Made by a program: the position numbers and the translations under genes
Notes under the pieces: model-generated
The model's input: only the letters and a program-made list of their open reading frames with translations
Databases searched by the model: none
Told to the model about the DNA's origin: nothing
From: Mycobacterium sp. D16R12
Lineage (GTDB): Bacteria; Actinomycetota; Actinomycetes; Mycobacteriales; Mycobacteriaceae
Direction: 5' to 3'
Assembly: GCF_002013465.1 (NCBI RefSeq)
Contig: NZ_MAFC01000011.1
Location: 1-62,141, forward strand
Length of the DNA: 62,141 nucleotides
In this document: positions 53,897 to 62,141 of the stretch, piece by piece
Layout: each line of letters starts with the position of its first letter
How positions within the stretch are numbered: the first letter of the stretch is position 1

Positions 53897-56458
53897 TTAC
53901 TGGGCGTCGAACTCGCGGGCCTTCAGCGACCTGACAATCCCGGCGCGCCCCTCGGACACCAGACGGCGCAGGGCCGACGGGATCTCCTTGGTCAAGAAGC
54001 CGTCTGACTGCTGAACGGCTTCCGATGAAATGTCCCAGGACGGGTACAGGCCGATCACCACGGTCTGGGCCACCTCGCTGGAACGCCGCGCCCACACATT
54101 CTCGATGACATCGAAGTAGCGACCCGCGAACGGCGCCAGCAGCTCCGCCTGCCCGGGCTGCACGAATCCCGCGATCACCGAACGCGCGGTGATGTTCGGC
54201 AGCGCGTCATCCTCGATGACCTGTTTCCACGCGGCCTCTTTCACTTCGGCGACCGGACGGGCCGCTCGAGCCTGGGCCGCCTGACGCTTGCCGGCCGCGG
54301 TCTGGTCGCGCTCCAGCTCCGCATCGATGAACACCGAGGCGTCCGGCTCCAGCGCTCCGGAGGCCGCCAGCGCGTTCACGATTCGCCACCGCAGGTCGGT
54401 GTCCACCGTCAGACCCGGCAGGTCCAGCGAGGCTGGATCGGAGTCCAGCAGCGCCTGCAGCACGACGGTATGTCCTGCCGACAACACCGAGGTGGTGAAG
54501 GCGTTCACGAAAGCCAGCTGATGATCCGAGCCCGCTCCGGCGGCACGCGCCAGCTCCAGCAGCCGGTCGGCGAAGGCCGGCCAGCCGTGTTCGCGCGCCC
54601 AGCCGGGTTCCACATATGAGCTCAGCGCCGTCTGGGCCTGCAGCAGCAGGCGTTGCGCCACACCGACTTCGGACTCGGCGTGTACGCCGGAGGACACCAG
54701 TGCCACGAAATCGCGCGCTCGCAGCTCCGCCTCACGCGTCATCTCCCAGGCCGCCGACCACGCCAGCGTGCGCGGCAGCGGGTCGGCGATATCGGCCACC
54801 CGCGAGAGCACGGTCTCCAGTGACTCGTCATCGAGCCGCAGGGAGCAGTACGTGAGGTCGTCGTCGTTGACCAGGATCAGCTTGCCGCGGGAGACGCCCT
54901 GCAACGCAGGAACATCTGTCGACGGCCCTTCAACGTCCAACTCTTCGCGGTGTATGCGGACCAGCTTGCCGTCCACATCGTCATAGATCCCGACGGCGAG
55001 GCGGTGCACTCGAGTCTCCCCGGCACCCGGGGCCGCCCCGGACTGCTTGACGGCGAAACGTGTGAATTTGCCGTCGCTGTCCACCTCGAAATCAGGTGAC
55101 AGCGTATTGAGACCGGTGGTCTTGAGCCACTGTGTGCCCCAGTCCGACAGGTCGCGTCCCGAGGCTTCCTCCAGGGCGCCCAGCAGATCGTCGAACGTCG
55201 CGTTGCCGAAGGCGTGCGCCGTGAAGTATGCGCGCAGGCCCGACAGGAAATTCTCCAAACCGACATACGCCACAAGCTGTTTGAGCACGCTGGCACCCTT
55301 GGCGTAGGTGATGCCGTCGAAGTTCACCTCGACGGCCGCCAGGTCCGGGATATCGGCGGCGACCGGGTGCGTCGACGGCAGCTGGTCCTGGCGATACGCC
55401 CATGCCTTCTCGACGTTGGCGAAGGTGGTCCACGCCTCGGTGTACTCGGTGGCCTCCGCCTGGCACAGCACCGAGGCGAACGTCGCAAAGGACTCGTTGA
55501 GCCATAAGTCATCCCACCAGCGCATGGTGACCAGGTCGCCGAACCACATGTGCGCCATCTCGTGCAGCACGGTCTCGGCACGGCGCTCGTAAGAGTACTT
55601 GGTGACCTTGCTGCGGAAGACGTAGTCCTCCAGGAACGTCACCGCTCCGGCGTTCTCCATGGCGCCCGCGTTGAACTCGGGGACGAACAGCTGGTCGTAC
55701 TTGCCGAAGGCGTACGGGGTGCCAAAGTTCTTGTGGTAGAAGCCGAAACCCTGCTTGGTCTCGGTGAACAGCCGATCGGCGTCCATGAACTCCGACAGCG
55801 AGGCGCGGCAGTAGATGCCCAGATCGATGGTGCCGTGGTCATCGGAATACACGTCGGTCCACCGCGCGTAGGGTCCGGCGATCAGCGCAACCAGGTAGGT
55901 GCTCATCTTCGCGGTGGTCGCGAAGGTGTGCACGCCGTCGGCCACCGATAGCGGGGCACCGTTGGAGATCACCTGCCAATGCGCCGGGGCGGTCACCGTG
56001 ACGTCGAAGGTGGCCTTGAGGTCGGGCTGGTCGAAGCTGGCGAACATCCGCTTGGCATCGGCGGTCTCGAACTGGGAGTAGAGGTACACCTCGTCATCGA
56101 CCGGATCCACGAAGCGGTGCAAACCCTCACCGGTGTGCGAGTACTCGAAATCTGCCTCCACCACCACGGTGTTGGTGGCAGCCAGCTCCGGCAGCGTGAT
56201 GCCGTTCTCCTCGTCGTACCCGCTGACGTCGATCTGGACGCCGTTGAGCTCGACGCGCCGCACCGTGCGCGCGGCGATATCGATGACCGTCGAGGCCCCC
56301 GGCTGCGCCGTGAAGGTGACGGTCGTCGATGAGTGGAAGGTTTCTTCGCTGGGACCCCCCTGACCATCGGTGAGGTCGAGGGTGATCGCGTAGTGCTGGA
56401 CGTCGATCGCTGCGGCTCGGGCCGCTGCCTGGTCACGGGTGAGGTTGGGAAGTGCCAC
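53897..56458 (-). CDS. pepN: Aminopeptidase N
   Basis: The 853-residue M1 metalloprotease has the exopeptidase motif GAMEN (FNAGAMENAGAVTF), the zinc site HEMAHMWFGD with the third ligand in WLNESFA, and the C-terminal helical domain typical of the large actinobacterial type. It removes N-terminal residues from peptides. It matches Rv2467. It is divergent from the DsbA-like reductase gene. Confidence 0.95.
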   Translation of the reverse strand: MALPNLTRDQAAARAAAIDVQHYAITLDLTDGQGGPSEETFHSSTTVTFTAQPGASTVIDIAARTVRRVELNGVQIDVSGYDEENGITLPELAATNTVVVEADFEYSHTGEGLHRFVDPVDDEVYLYSQFETADAKRMFASFDQPDLKATFDVTVTAPAHWQVISNGAPLSVADGVHTFATTAKMSTYLVALIAGPYARWTDVYSDDHGTIDLGIYCRASLSEFMDADRLFTETKQGFGFYHKNFGTPYAFGKYDQLFVPEFNAGAMENAGAVTFLEDYVFRSKVTKYSYERRAETVLHEMAHMWFGDLVTMRWWDDLWLNESFATFASVLCQAEATEYTEAWTTFANVEKAWAYRQDQLPSTHPVAADIPDLAAVEVNFDGITYAKGASVLKQLVAYVGLENFLSGLRAYFTAHAFGNATFDDLLGALEEASGRDLSDWGTQWLKTTGLNTLSPDFEVDSDGKFTRFAVKQSGAAPGAGETRVHRLAVGIYDDVDGKLVRIHREELDVEGPSTDVPALQGVSRGKLILVNDDDLTYCSLRLDDESLETVLSRVADIADPLPRTLAWSAAWEMTREAELRARDFVALVSSGVHAESEVGVAQRLLLQAQTALSSYVEPGWAREHGWPAFADRLLELARAAGAGSDHQLAFVNAFTTSVLSAGHTVVLQALLDSDPASLDLPGLTVDTDLRWRIVNALAASGALEPDASVFIDAELERDQTAAGKRQAAQARAARPVAEVKEAAWKQVIEDDALPNITARSVIAGFVQPGQAELLAPFAGRYFDVIENVWARRSSEVAQTVVIGLYPSWDISSEAVQQSDGFLTKEIPSALRRLVSEGRAGIVRSLKAREFDAQ

Positions 56459-56497
56459 GTACCCAACGTAGCCGGTAGACGGTCATTCGTGCGGGAT

Positions 56498-56524
56498 GGG
56501 AACACGGGGGCAGGATCGTGAGTT
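56498..56524 (+). promoter_or_regulatory. Predicted SigH promoter
   Basis: GGGAACA (56498-56504), a 16-bp spacer and AGTT (56521-56524) fit the SigH consensus GGGAAY-N16/17-cGTT, about 50 bp before the ATG of the Rv2466c-like gene. Rv2466c of M. tuberculosis is known to be induced by SigH under oxidative (diamide) stress. Confidence 0.6.
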
Positions 56525-56575
56525 GGGTTAGACGTCCCCCTTTAGGCCGTCCACATCACATCCGAAAGGCGCGTT

Positions 56576-57193
56576 ATGTCTGCAGACAAGAAGGACCTCG
56601 CCGAGTTCTGGTTCGACCCGCTGTGTCCGTGGTGCTGGATCACCTCGCGGTGGATTCTTGAGGTCCAGAAGGTTCGCGATATCGACGTGAAGTTCCGGGT
56701 GATGAGCCTGGCCGTCCTCAACGAGGGACGCGAGGACCTTCCGGAGCGCTATCAGGAACTGATGAAGACCGCTTGGGGGCCGGTGCGGGTGGCCATCGCC
56801 GCCGAGCAGGCCAAGGGTCCGGAGATCCTGGAGCCGCTCTACACCGCGCTGGGCACCCGGATCCACAACCAGGACAACAAGGATCTACCGGCCGTCATCG
56901 CCGAGTCGCTGGCCGAGGTGGGCCTGCCCGCCGAGCTGGCCGACGCCGCCGAGTCCACCGACTACGACGAGGCACTGCGCGTCAGCCACCACGCCGGGAT
57001 GGACAAGGTGGGTCCGGATGTTGGCACCCCGACGATCCACGTCAACGGTGTCGCGTTCTTCGGCCCGGTGATCTCCAAGATCCCGCGCGGCGAAGAGGCC
57101 GGGAAGCTGTGGGATGCGTCGGTGATCTTTGCCTCGTACCCGCACTTCTTCGAGCTCAAGCGCACGCGCACCGAGCCGCCCACGTTCGACTAG
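56576..57193 (+). CDS. Mycothiol-dependent DsbA-fold reductase (Rv2466c-like)
   Basis: The 205-residue thioredoxin-fold protein has CPWC at residues 20-23 ([13 protein letters not shown]) and the cis-Pro region [11 protein letters not shown]. Rv2466c uses mycothiol and activates the thienopyrimidine drug TP053. It protects against oxidative stress. The predicted SigH promoter lies upstream. The stop overlaps the convergent M48 gene by 4 bp. Confidence 0.9.
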   Translation: MSADKKDLAEFWFDPLCPWCWITSRWILEVQKVRDIDVKFRVMSLAVLNEGREDLPERYQELMKTAWGPVRVAIAAEQAKGPEILEPLYTALGTRIHNQDNKDLPAVIAESLAEVGLPAELADAAESTDYDEALRVSHHAGMDKVGPDVGTPTIHVNGVAFFGPVISKIPRGEEAGKLWDASVIFASYPHFFELKRTRTEPPTFD

Positions 57194-58158
57194 TAACGCG
57201 GCCCAGGGTATTGCCCGGGATGATCGAACGTATACGCCTGCTGAGGCGGCAGGTAGCCGTGCGGAATCGGCGGCGGTGCGGGCGGTAGCAGCGGCGGCAC
57301 CGGAGGAATGGGAGTTGGCGGCAGCAGCTTGGGCCGGAAGAACAAGGACCCAGCCTGCTGCCGATTCCGCAACGCGGCCGCGCGCCAGGTGTGCACGGGG
57401 TGACTGGACAGCATGTTGACCAACCACACGAAGAAGCCTGTCTCCAGGGTGGCGCGGTTGGCCAGGGTGTCGAACTCGACCCGCTTGAGCAGATACTTGC
57501 CGGCCGCCATGACGCCGATGGCTCCCTGAATTCCGGTGGGACGCATGGCGTATCCGTGGTTGTCTGCGGTGTACTCCATGGACCGCGACAGCGAGGTACC
57601 GAGGAACGGGACGAAGTTCATCGCGGTCTGGGCGAACTGCCGCCAATAGGACGCGTGCCCGGCAGCGATATGGCCGACCTCGTGGCCGATGATGAAGGCC
57701 AGCGCCTCCGGATCACGGGCCTCGCCGCCGATCTCGAACAAGTCGCTGTAGACGACGACGAACCGGCGGAAGCCATGGCCGCTGGCGAAGGCGTTGATCT
57801 GGCCGTTGCCCAGTACGACGTAGGCGTCCGGCAGCTCCTGTAGGCCGAAGCGCTGGGCGGCCTCGACGACCATCGCGTACCCCTCGGGGAACTGGGTGGG
57901 CGACATCTTGACGCCGTTCACCCGCTGCTGCCCGTAGAGAATGCCTCGACCGAAGAACAGGGTCAGCGGAGTGGCGGCCAGCGCGACGATGATGATGTTC
58001 AGCTGGACGTGCTCGGGGTCGGCGAGATACCCGACGATGCCGAATATCGCGCCGATGTAGAGCAGCACTGTGAACAGGATCACGACGACGAGCAACCCGA
58101 TCTCCCACGGATGTCGGCGTGGGGGATAGGTGTACTGGGGCAGTCCGACCGGGTACAT
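57190..58158 (-). CDS. M48-family membrane metalloprotease
   Basis: The 322-residue protein has two N-terminal transmembrane helices (about residues 20-45 and 55-75), the zinc motif HEVGH at about residue 175, a second-zinc-side region [12 protein letters not shown], and a Pro-rich C-terminal tail with [10 protein letters not shown]. It is HtpX/Ste24-like, probably in membrane protein quality control. A much longer open frame upstream is only a GC-rich shadow of rpiB; the ATG at 58158 is natural. Confidence 0.85.
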   Translation of the reverse strand: MYPVGLPQYTYPPRRHPWEIGLLVVVILFTVLLYIGAIFGIVGYLADPEHVQLNIIIVALAATPLTLFFGRGILYGQQRVNGVKMSPTQFPEGYAMVVEAAQRFGLQELPDAYVVLGNGQINAFASGHGFRRFVVVYSDLFEIGGEARDPEALAFIIGHEVGHIAAGHASYWRQFAQTAMNFVPFLGTSLSRSMEYTADNHGYAMRPTGIQGAIGVMAAGKYLLKRVEFDTLANRATLETGFFVWLVNMLSSHPVHTWRAAALRNRQQAGSLFFRPKLLPPTPIPPVPPLLPPAPPPIPHGYLPPQQAYTFDHPGQYPGPRY

Positions 58159-58218
58159 GCGCGCCACGGTAACCGACCACGGGGCAGCCTGGCACAACAC
58201 GACTGTCACAATTGGGGC

Positions 58219-58698
58219 ATGCGCGTCTATGTGGGAGCCGATCACGCCGGATACGAGTTGAAGCAGAAGATCATCGAGCACCTTCGTGGTCGCGGCCACG
58301 AGCCGGTGGACTGCGGTGCCTTTGAGCTGGACCCGCAGGACGACTACCCGGCGTTCTGTATCGATACGGCGCGGCGCACCGTCGCCGATCCGGACAGCCT
58401 GGGCATCGTGCTGGGCGGTTCGGGTAACGGTGAGCAAATCGCCGCCAACAAGGTCCCGGGTGCCCGCTGTGCGCTGGCGTGGAGCCTGGAGACGGCGGTG
58501 CTGGCGCGCGAGCACAACAACGCACAGCTGATCGGCATCGGTGGACGCATGCACACCGTGCCCGAGGCGCTCGCCATCGTGGACGCGTTCCTGGCGGCGA
58601 AGTGGTCGGAGGAGCCGCGGCACCAGCGTCGCATCGACATCCTCGCCGAGTACGAGGCGACTCGCGTTGCGCCGCCGGTACCGGGCGCCGACGCGTAA
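58219..58698 (+). CDS. rpiB: Ribose-5-phosphate isomerase B
   Basis: The 159-residue RpiB begins MRVYVGADHAGYELKQ. It has GGSGNGEQIAANK with Glu72 (Glu75 in M. tuberculosis numbering) as catalytic base in place of the Cys of E. coli RpiB, a known mycobacterial trait. It interconverts ribose-5-P and ribulose-5-P. It matches Rv2465c; nei2 follows by 6 bp. Confidence 0.94.
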   Translation: MRVYVGADHAGYELKQKIIEHLRGRGHEPVDCGAFELDPQDDYPAFCIDTARRTVADPDSLGIVLGGSGNGEQIAANKVPGARCALAWSLETAVLAREHNNAQLIGIGGRMHTVPEALAIVDAFLAAKWSEEPRHQRRIDILAEYEATRVAPPVPGADA

Positions 58699-58704
58699 AC
58701 GTCT

Positions 58705-59502
58705 GTGCCGGAGGGTCATACCCTGCACCGGCTGGCCCGGTTGCACCAGCGCCGGTTCGCCGGTTCGCCGGTATCCGTCAGCAGTCCGCAAGGTCGGTTC
58801 ACAGAAGGTGCGGCCGCCGTCAACGGACGCATCTTCATGAAGGCACATGCCTGGGGCAAGCACTTGTTTCATGATTACGGCCCCGCCGGTGTGGTGCATG
58901 TTCACCTGGGGCTGTACGGCACGTTCACCGAGCTGCCCGTCCCGATGGGTCTTCCCGTCGGTCAGGTGCGGATGCGTATCGAGGGAGCGCAGGTCGGTAC
59001 CGACCTGCGTGGCGCGACGGCCTGTGAGCTCATCGACGCCCCGCAGGTTGACGCGATCCTGGCTCGCCTGGGCCCCGATCCGCTGCGCCCGCGGTCCGAC
59101 CCGGCACCGGCCTTCGAGCGGATCACGAAGTCACACAGGCCAATCGGTGCACTGTTGATGGACCAGAAGATCATCGCCGGTGTGGGCAATGTCTATCGCA
59201 GTGAGGTGCTGTTCCGTCAGCGTATCGATCCGTACCGGGAGGGCGCCCGGCTGGAGCCGGAAGAGCTCACCGCGCTCTGGGGTGACCTGGTCGACAGAAT
59301 GCGCGTGGGACTGCGGGTCGGAAAGATCGTCACCGTCGATCCCGAATTCGATCACGGTGATCCGTCGTACGCGCCGGATCGCCCCCGCACCTATGTGTAT
59401 CGCCGGGCGGGGGCGCCGTGTCGGGTGTGCGGCACGCCGGTCCTCACCGCGGAGATGGATGCGCGAAATCTGTTCTGGTGTCCCTCATGTCAAATAGGCT
59501 GA
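58705..59502 (+). CDS. nei2: Fpg/Nei-family DNA glycosylase Nei2
   Basis: The 265-residue protein begins (after Met) PEGHTLHRLARLHQ, so Pro2 and Glu3 are the catalytic residues. The helix-two-turn-helix is LLMDQKIIAGVGNVYRSE, and the C-terminal zinc finger has CRVC and CPSC. It excises oxidised pyrimidines and similar lesions by an AP-lyase mechanism. It matches Rv2464c. GTG start. Confidence 0.92.
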   Translation: MPEGHTLHRLARLHQRRFAGSPVSVSSPQGRFTEGAAAVNGRIFMKAHAWGKHLFHDYGPAGVVHVHLGLYGTFTELPVPMGLPVGQVRMRIEGAQVGTDLRGATACELIDAPQVDAILARLGPDPLRPRSDPAPAFERITKSHRPIGALLMDQKIIAGVGNVYRSEVLFRQRIDPYREGARLEPEELTALWGDLVDRMRVGLRVGKIVTVDPEFDHGDPSYAPDRPRTYVYRRAGAPCRVCGTPVLTAEMDARNLFWCPSCQIG

Positions 59503-59555
59503 TGGCAGCCGTACAGACGTGCCAAGTTGCTAGAGTGAGTCAAGTGGGACACCAC

Positions 59556-59566
59556 GTACCAGGTAC
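59556..59566. promoter_or_regulatory. Predicted TetR operator GTACCAGGTAC
   Basis: This perfect 11-bp palindrome lies 15 bp before the start of the TetR gene, between it and its AGGAG ribosome site. The half-site GTACC is shared with the operator array at 2430-2452 of another TetR/target pair. Confidence 0.5.
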
Positions 59567-59581
59567 AGCGTAGGAGAATGC

Positions 59582-60244
59582 GTGACAAGACCGGGCGCGC
59601 CGTTGGGAAAACTTTTCGCGCGCGCTGTTCGCGGACTTGGTTCGCACCCGGAGCCGGACGACATCGACACCCGATTGCTGGATGCGGCCATCGAGGTGCT
59701 CGCGGAGCGGGGCACCCAGTCCGCGACCATTGACGAAGTGGCGCGGCGGGCGAAAGTGGGCCGTGCCACGGTATTTCGGCGCTTTTCGAGTAAAGATCAG
59801 TTGTTCGAGAGGGCGCTCGCCCAAGAAATGCGAAAGTTTCTGGACGAGCTACAGGAGCGTGCAGGCGGTTTTGACGACATTGACGAGCGCGTCGCCGAGG
59901 GGTTCGCCGTCTGTATCGAAGTAGTGAATCATCCTCTGCTGCGCGGTGATTCAATCGTGGCCAGGATGACCGCGATAGAAGCGATCACGCAGGGAGATCC
60001 GGCGCCAATCGAACTGGCGCGACACTATCTCACCTCCCAGATCGACCAGATGCGCGAGGAAGGGCGTATCCCGCCGGGGGATTCGAAACGGCAGGTCGAC
60101 GTCTTGATCCACTTGGTGCTGGGATATCTGGCTGCGCCCACGACCACCATCGACCTCGGCAACACCGAAGAGGTACGTGCGCTGGCGCGCGAGACCTTTG
60201 CGCCCATCTTGCTTACTCCGAATGTGCCGCTCGACGCGCCGTAG
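59582..60244 (+). CDS. TetR family transcriptional regulator
   Basis: The 220-residue protein has HTH SATIDEVARRAKVGRATVFRRFSSK at about residues 40-65, then a helical domain with no known subfamily. The GTG at 59582 has TAGGAGA six bases upstream. A GTACC palindrome just upstream suggests autoregulation. Neighbours are nei2 and the DUF1542-like gene; the target is not evident. Confidence 0.86.
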   Translation: MTRPGAPLGKLFARAVRGLGSHPEPDDIDTRLLDAAIEVLAERGTQSATIDEVARRAKVGRATVFRRFSSKDQLFERALAQEMRKFLDELQERAGGFDDIDERVAEGFAVCIEVVNHPLLRGDSIVARMTAIEAITQGDPAPIELARHYLTSQIDQMREEGRIPPGDSKRQVDVLIHLVLGYLAAPTTTIDLGNTEEVRALARETFAPILLTPNVPLDAP

Positions 60245-60250
60245 TTGGCC

Positions 60251-61093
60251 CTAGAAGTCTCCGAAGTCGCCACCGAAATCGCTACCGCCGCCACTGTCCC
60301 AGCCGGAGCCGCCCTGGTCCCAGCCGGAGCCGCCCTGGTCCCAACCCCCACCTTGGTCGGCCCCGCCTGAGCCTTGATCCCAGCCGGCTTGGTCCGCTCC
60401 GCCGTCGTTCCCGGCATTCACCCCGGCGTCATATCCGTCGGAATAGCCTTGGCCGAAACCGCCTTCGAAACCGGAGGCGCCGTATCCGACGCCGTGCATA
60501 CCGGAGAAGAGCGAGTTGAACAGCAGCGCCGAACCCACACCCCACGCACCGGCCACGAGCGCGGGCTTCCACCACGGCTCGGAGTACCAGCCGGCGGGGA
60601 CCGGTCGTCCGGCGACGGTGCCGCCGGGGTAGTAGTTGGGTGTGCGGCCCGATGGATCCGGGGAGGCCTCGATCTCGCGTCCCTCGAAGTTGATGCGCCG
60701 TTCCTCGCTGACGGAGCCGGCCTTGCTTTGTCCGGTGGTGGAGGGGAGCTCGGGTCCCGGGTCCATGCCCATGGCAAGGCGAGCCGCTCGGACGTAGTAG
60801 AGCCCCTCGATGGCGCTTTCCTTGGCCAGCGTTGCCTGTGCCGGGGTCCGGGCCTGCTCGATGGCCGAGGATGCGGCGGTGAAGCGCTCGGAGGCGTCGG
60901 CGAGCGCCTGGCGGGAAGCGTCGTCGTTGCCGGTCAGCCCCAGCACCTGTCCACCGAGGCGCTCGGTGAGGCGGCGGGCGTCGGCCTTGGCGTCTTCGAG
61001 TTGGTCGCCACGACGGCGGCTCGATCCCTGTGTGTAGATGATCGCGCCACCGACGATCACGCCGAGGAGAAGCAGGCCCAGGATGATTTCCAT
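60251..61093 (-). CDS. DUF1542-like membrane protein with Gly/Trp/Asp-rich repeat tail
   Basis: The protein of about 280 residues starts with one transmembrane helix (EIILGLLLLGVIVGGAIIY), then a helical region and a C-terminal low-complexity tail of repeats of the type GWDQGGS, ending DFGGDFGDF. A 21-bp DNA repeat underlies the tail at 60299 and 60320. GTG at 61102 is an alternative start. The call to DUF1542 is tentative. Function unknown. Confidence 0.65.
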   Translation of the reverse strand: MEIILGLLLLGVIVGGAIIYTQGSSRRRGDQLEDAKADARRLTERLGGQVLGLTGNDDASRQALADASERFTAASSAIEQARTPAQATLAKESAIEGLYYVRAARLAMGMDPGPELPSTTGQSKAGSVSEERRINFEGREIEASPDPSGRTPNYYPGGTVAGRPVPAGWYSEPWWKPALVAGAWGVGSALLFNSLFSGMHGVGYGASGFEGGFGQGYSDGYDAGVNAGNDGGADQAGWDQGSGGADQGGGWDQGGSGWDQGGSGWDSGGGSDFGGDFGDF

Positions 61094-61114
61094 GGCTCCC
61101 ACGGTACTGATGTG

Positions 61115-61152
61115 TGGAGCGGGTGACGGGAATCGAACCCGTATAACCAGTG
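61115..61152 (-). repeat. 3' fragment of a tRNA-Gly-like gene (att relic)
   Basis: On the minus strand the segment has T arm ACGGG TTCGATT CCCGT, acceptor 3' strand CACCCGC, discriminator T and encoded CCA, with variable loop GTTAT. The 5' part is absent: the adjoining sequence is the end of the PF10118-type gene. It therefore looks like the displaced 3' end left by an element that integrated in a tRNA-Gly. Confidence 0.7.
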
Positions 61153-61164
61153 CCGAGGCAGTCT

Positions 61165-62079
61165 CTATCTGAGGCGGTCTAGCAGTTGGCCCTGGTCGCC
61201 GAAGAGCTCGTCGCGCCAGTATTCGAGTGTGTCGTTGGTGTCGATGTCATCTGGGTGGAAACCGCGTCGCAGGTAGGGCTTTCCTGCTGCGCGCAGATCT
61301 TTGATGAACGGTCCACGCAACAGTCGTACCGTCTCGCGCAGTACCCGCAGGGGTTGGCGACGGCCTTCGGGATCAGAAAGAGCAATGGAGACCCAAGTGC
61401 CGAGGGTGAAAGCCGGTACCGCGATAGCACCCATTCCCCGCATTGTCGCGATACGCAGCCATTCGGGACCACCCACGGCTCGGTAGACATCGAAAGCGAC
61501 TGATTTGTGTTCCAACTCTTCAAAAGCATGCCAATTCAACAGGTTTCGAACCTCAGGATCGGTCATCAAGGCTCGGACGTCGGGGCGGGTGAGCAGGCGT
61601 TCGCCCAGTACCGCGGTGAAATGTTCAGCGGCCGCCGTGCCCGACAGCATGGCGAGCTTCAACAGCCGCAGCTGGCTCTGTTCGGGAAACTTTGTGTCCA
61701 GATAACCCTCTAGCTTTTCCAGACGCGCAAAACGCTCCTCTGCGATGTCCACCCGATAGCCCAACTCGACCAGCTTGTCGTTGAGTCCTCGATGCTGCTG
61801 GCCGTGGACTGACTCTTGCCCGATAAAGCCTGCAACCCGCTTCTTGAGATCGGGCGTGGTGATCAGCCCGGCGAAACGGCGCACCGACCGGACAAACATC
61901 TCCTCACCCCCAGGGAAGACGGCCGACAGGACCGCAACCAGGTGACTAAACGCAATGTCATCGTTGATGAAATGCCGTTGCATAGGTTCGGGCTCGCCAA
62001 ACCTAAACCGCATCCTTCTCGTTTTCGGGTACACCACGTTGGCTGTCGGACCAGCAGATTGATGTGCGGCTGCCGTCAT
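61165..62079 (-). CDS. PF10118-type metal-dependent hydrolase (diiron-like)
   Basis: The 304-residue protein has the motifs of this family: FPGGEEMFVRSVR, GQESVHGQQHRGLND, and FEELEHKSVAFDV, with paired E-x2-H metal ligands as in ferritin-like diiron proteins. Function is largely unknown; it may act on lipids. The start has AGGGGAAGAA before the ATG. Its stop lies 12 bp from the tRNA-Gly fragment, so it could belong to an island to the right. Its codon use is more AT-rich than the neighbours. Confidence 0.85.
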   Translation of the reverse strand: MTAAAHQSAGPTANVVYPKTRRMRFRFGEPEPMQRHFINDDIAFSHLVAVLSAVFPGGEEMFVRSVRRFAGLITTPDLKKRVAGFIGQESVHGQQHRGLNDKLVELGYRVDIAEERFARLEKLEGYLDTKFPEQSQLRLLKLAMLSGTAAAEHFTAVLGERLLTRPDVRALMTDPEVRNLLNWHAFEELEHKSVAFDVYRAVGGPEWLRIATMRGMGAIAVPAFTLGTWVSIALSDPEGRRQPLRVLRETVRLLRGPFIKDLRAAGKPYLRRGFHPDDIDTNDTLEYWRDELFGDQGQLLDRLR

Positions 62080-62141
62080 TTCTTCCCCTTTTTTGGCTTG
62101 TGCTGACCACGCCGTGGCGCTGATACGGTCAGTAGTACTCC

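Noticed and set aside
57190..58905. 571-codon version of the M48 protease
   Set aside because: The first 249 codons are antisense to rpiB and nei2 and have no signal or motif; the ATG at 58158 gives a normal family length.
61115..61160. Functional tRNA-Gly at the right end
   Set aside because: The 5' half is absent and the neighbouring bases are the end of a coding gene.

Overview
The window is a chromosomal segment of a mycobacterium. It has high GC, GTG and TTG starts, and mycobacterial families such as MmpS-like and DUF732 exported proteins, an F420-type LLM oxidoreductase, Stf0 and a cAMP-gated Pat acetyltransferase. The block from 41.0 to 59.5 kb follows, in reverse, the M. tuberculosis order Rv2478c (ssb), Rv2477c (ettA), Rv2476c (gdh), Rv2475c, Rv2474c, Rv2471 (aglA), Rv2470 (glbO), Rv2469c, Rv2468c, Rv2467 (pepN), Rv2466c, Rv2465c (rpiB), Rv2464c (nei2). 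The first 6 kb matches Rv2510c, Rv2509 (cmrA), Rv2508c, Rv2507. A rapid grower, possibly of the abscessus/chelonae group, is plausible but cannot be fixed from sequence alone. H37Rv names are from memory, not from a search.

Layout. 0-9.5 kb: HerA-like ATPase (5' end cut by the window), an AurF-like diiron protein with a divergent TetR, mycolate reductase CmrA, an MFS permease, an MmpS-like protein, DctA and a KimA-like K+ importer. 9.6-15 kb: a sulfur-activation and sulfation operon on the minus strand (sulfatase, stf0, cysD, cysNC). 15-30 kb: accessory genes, including small exported proteins, regulators (LysR, TetR, XRE), an AAA ATPase, tex, a DUF422-like membrane protein, an SDR, an AKR, an LLM oxidoreductase and pat.

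30.2-37.06 kb is an AT-richer genomic island inserted at the 3' end of a tRNA-Arg(TCT) gene. It is bounded by a 38-bp near-perfect repeat of the tRNA 3' half. It carries a RepA-like ATPase, a secreted GH19-type muralytic/chitinase-like enzyme, a beta-propeller-like lipoprotein and two tandem paralogous Cys-rich envelope proteins. It also holds gene debris, possibly of a type VII secretion substrate, and a decapitated serine recombinase. No complete integrase is visible, so the element looks decayed and probably immobile by itself.

37-62 kb: a CopD/CtaG fusion, allophanate hydrolase, the conserved ssb-to-nei2 block, and then TetR, a DUF1542-like protein, a 3' tRNA-Gly-like fragment and a PF10118-type diiron protein. 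The conserved block is interrupted by a DUF559-type nuclease gene flanked by two related palindromes with matching stems and equal 34-nt loops.

Features that stand out are the tRNA-Arg island with its envelope cassette, the nuclease-palindrome pair, the single operon joining PAPS synthesis, trehalose sulfotransferase and a sulfatase, and several strong hairpins that contain the stop codons of convergent genes.
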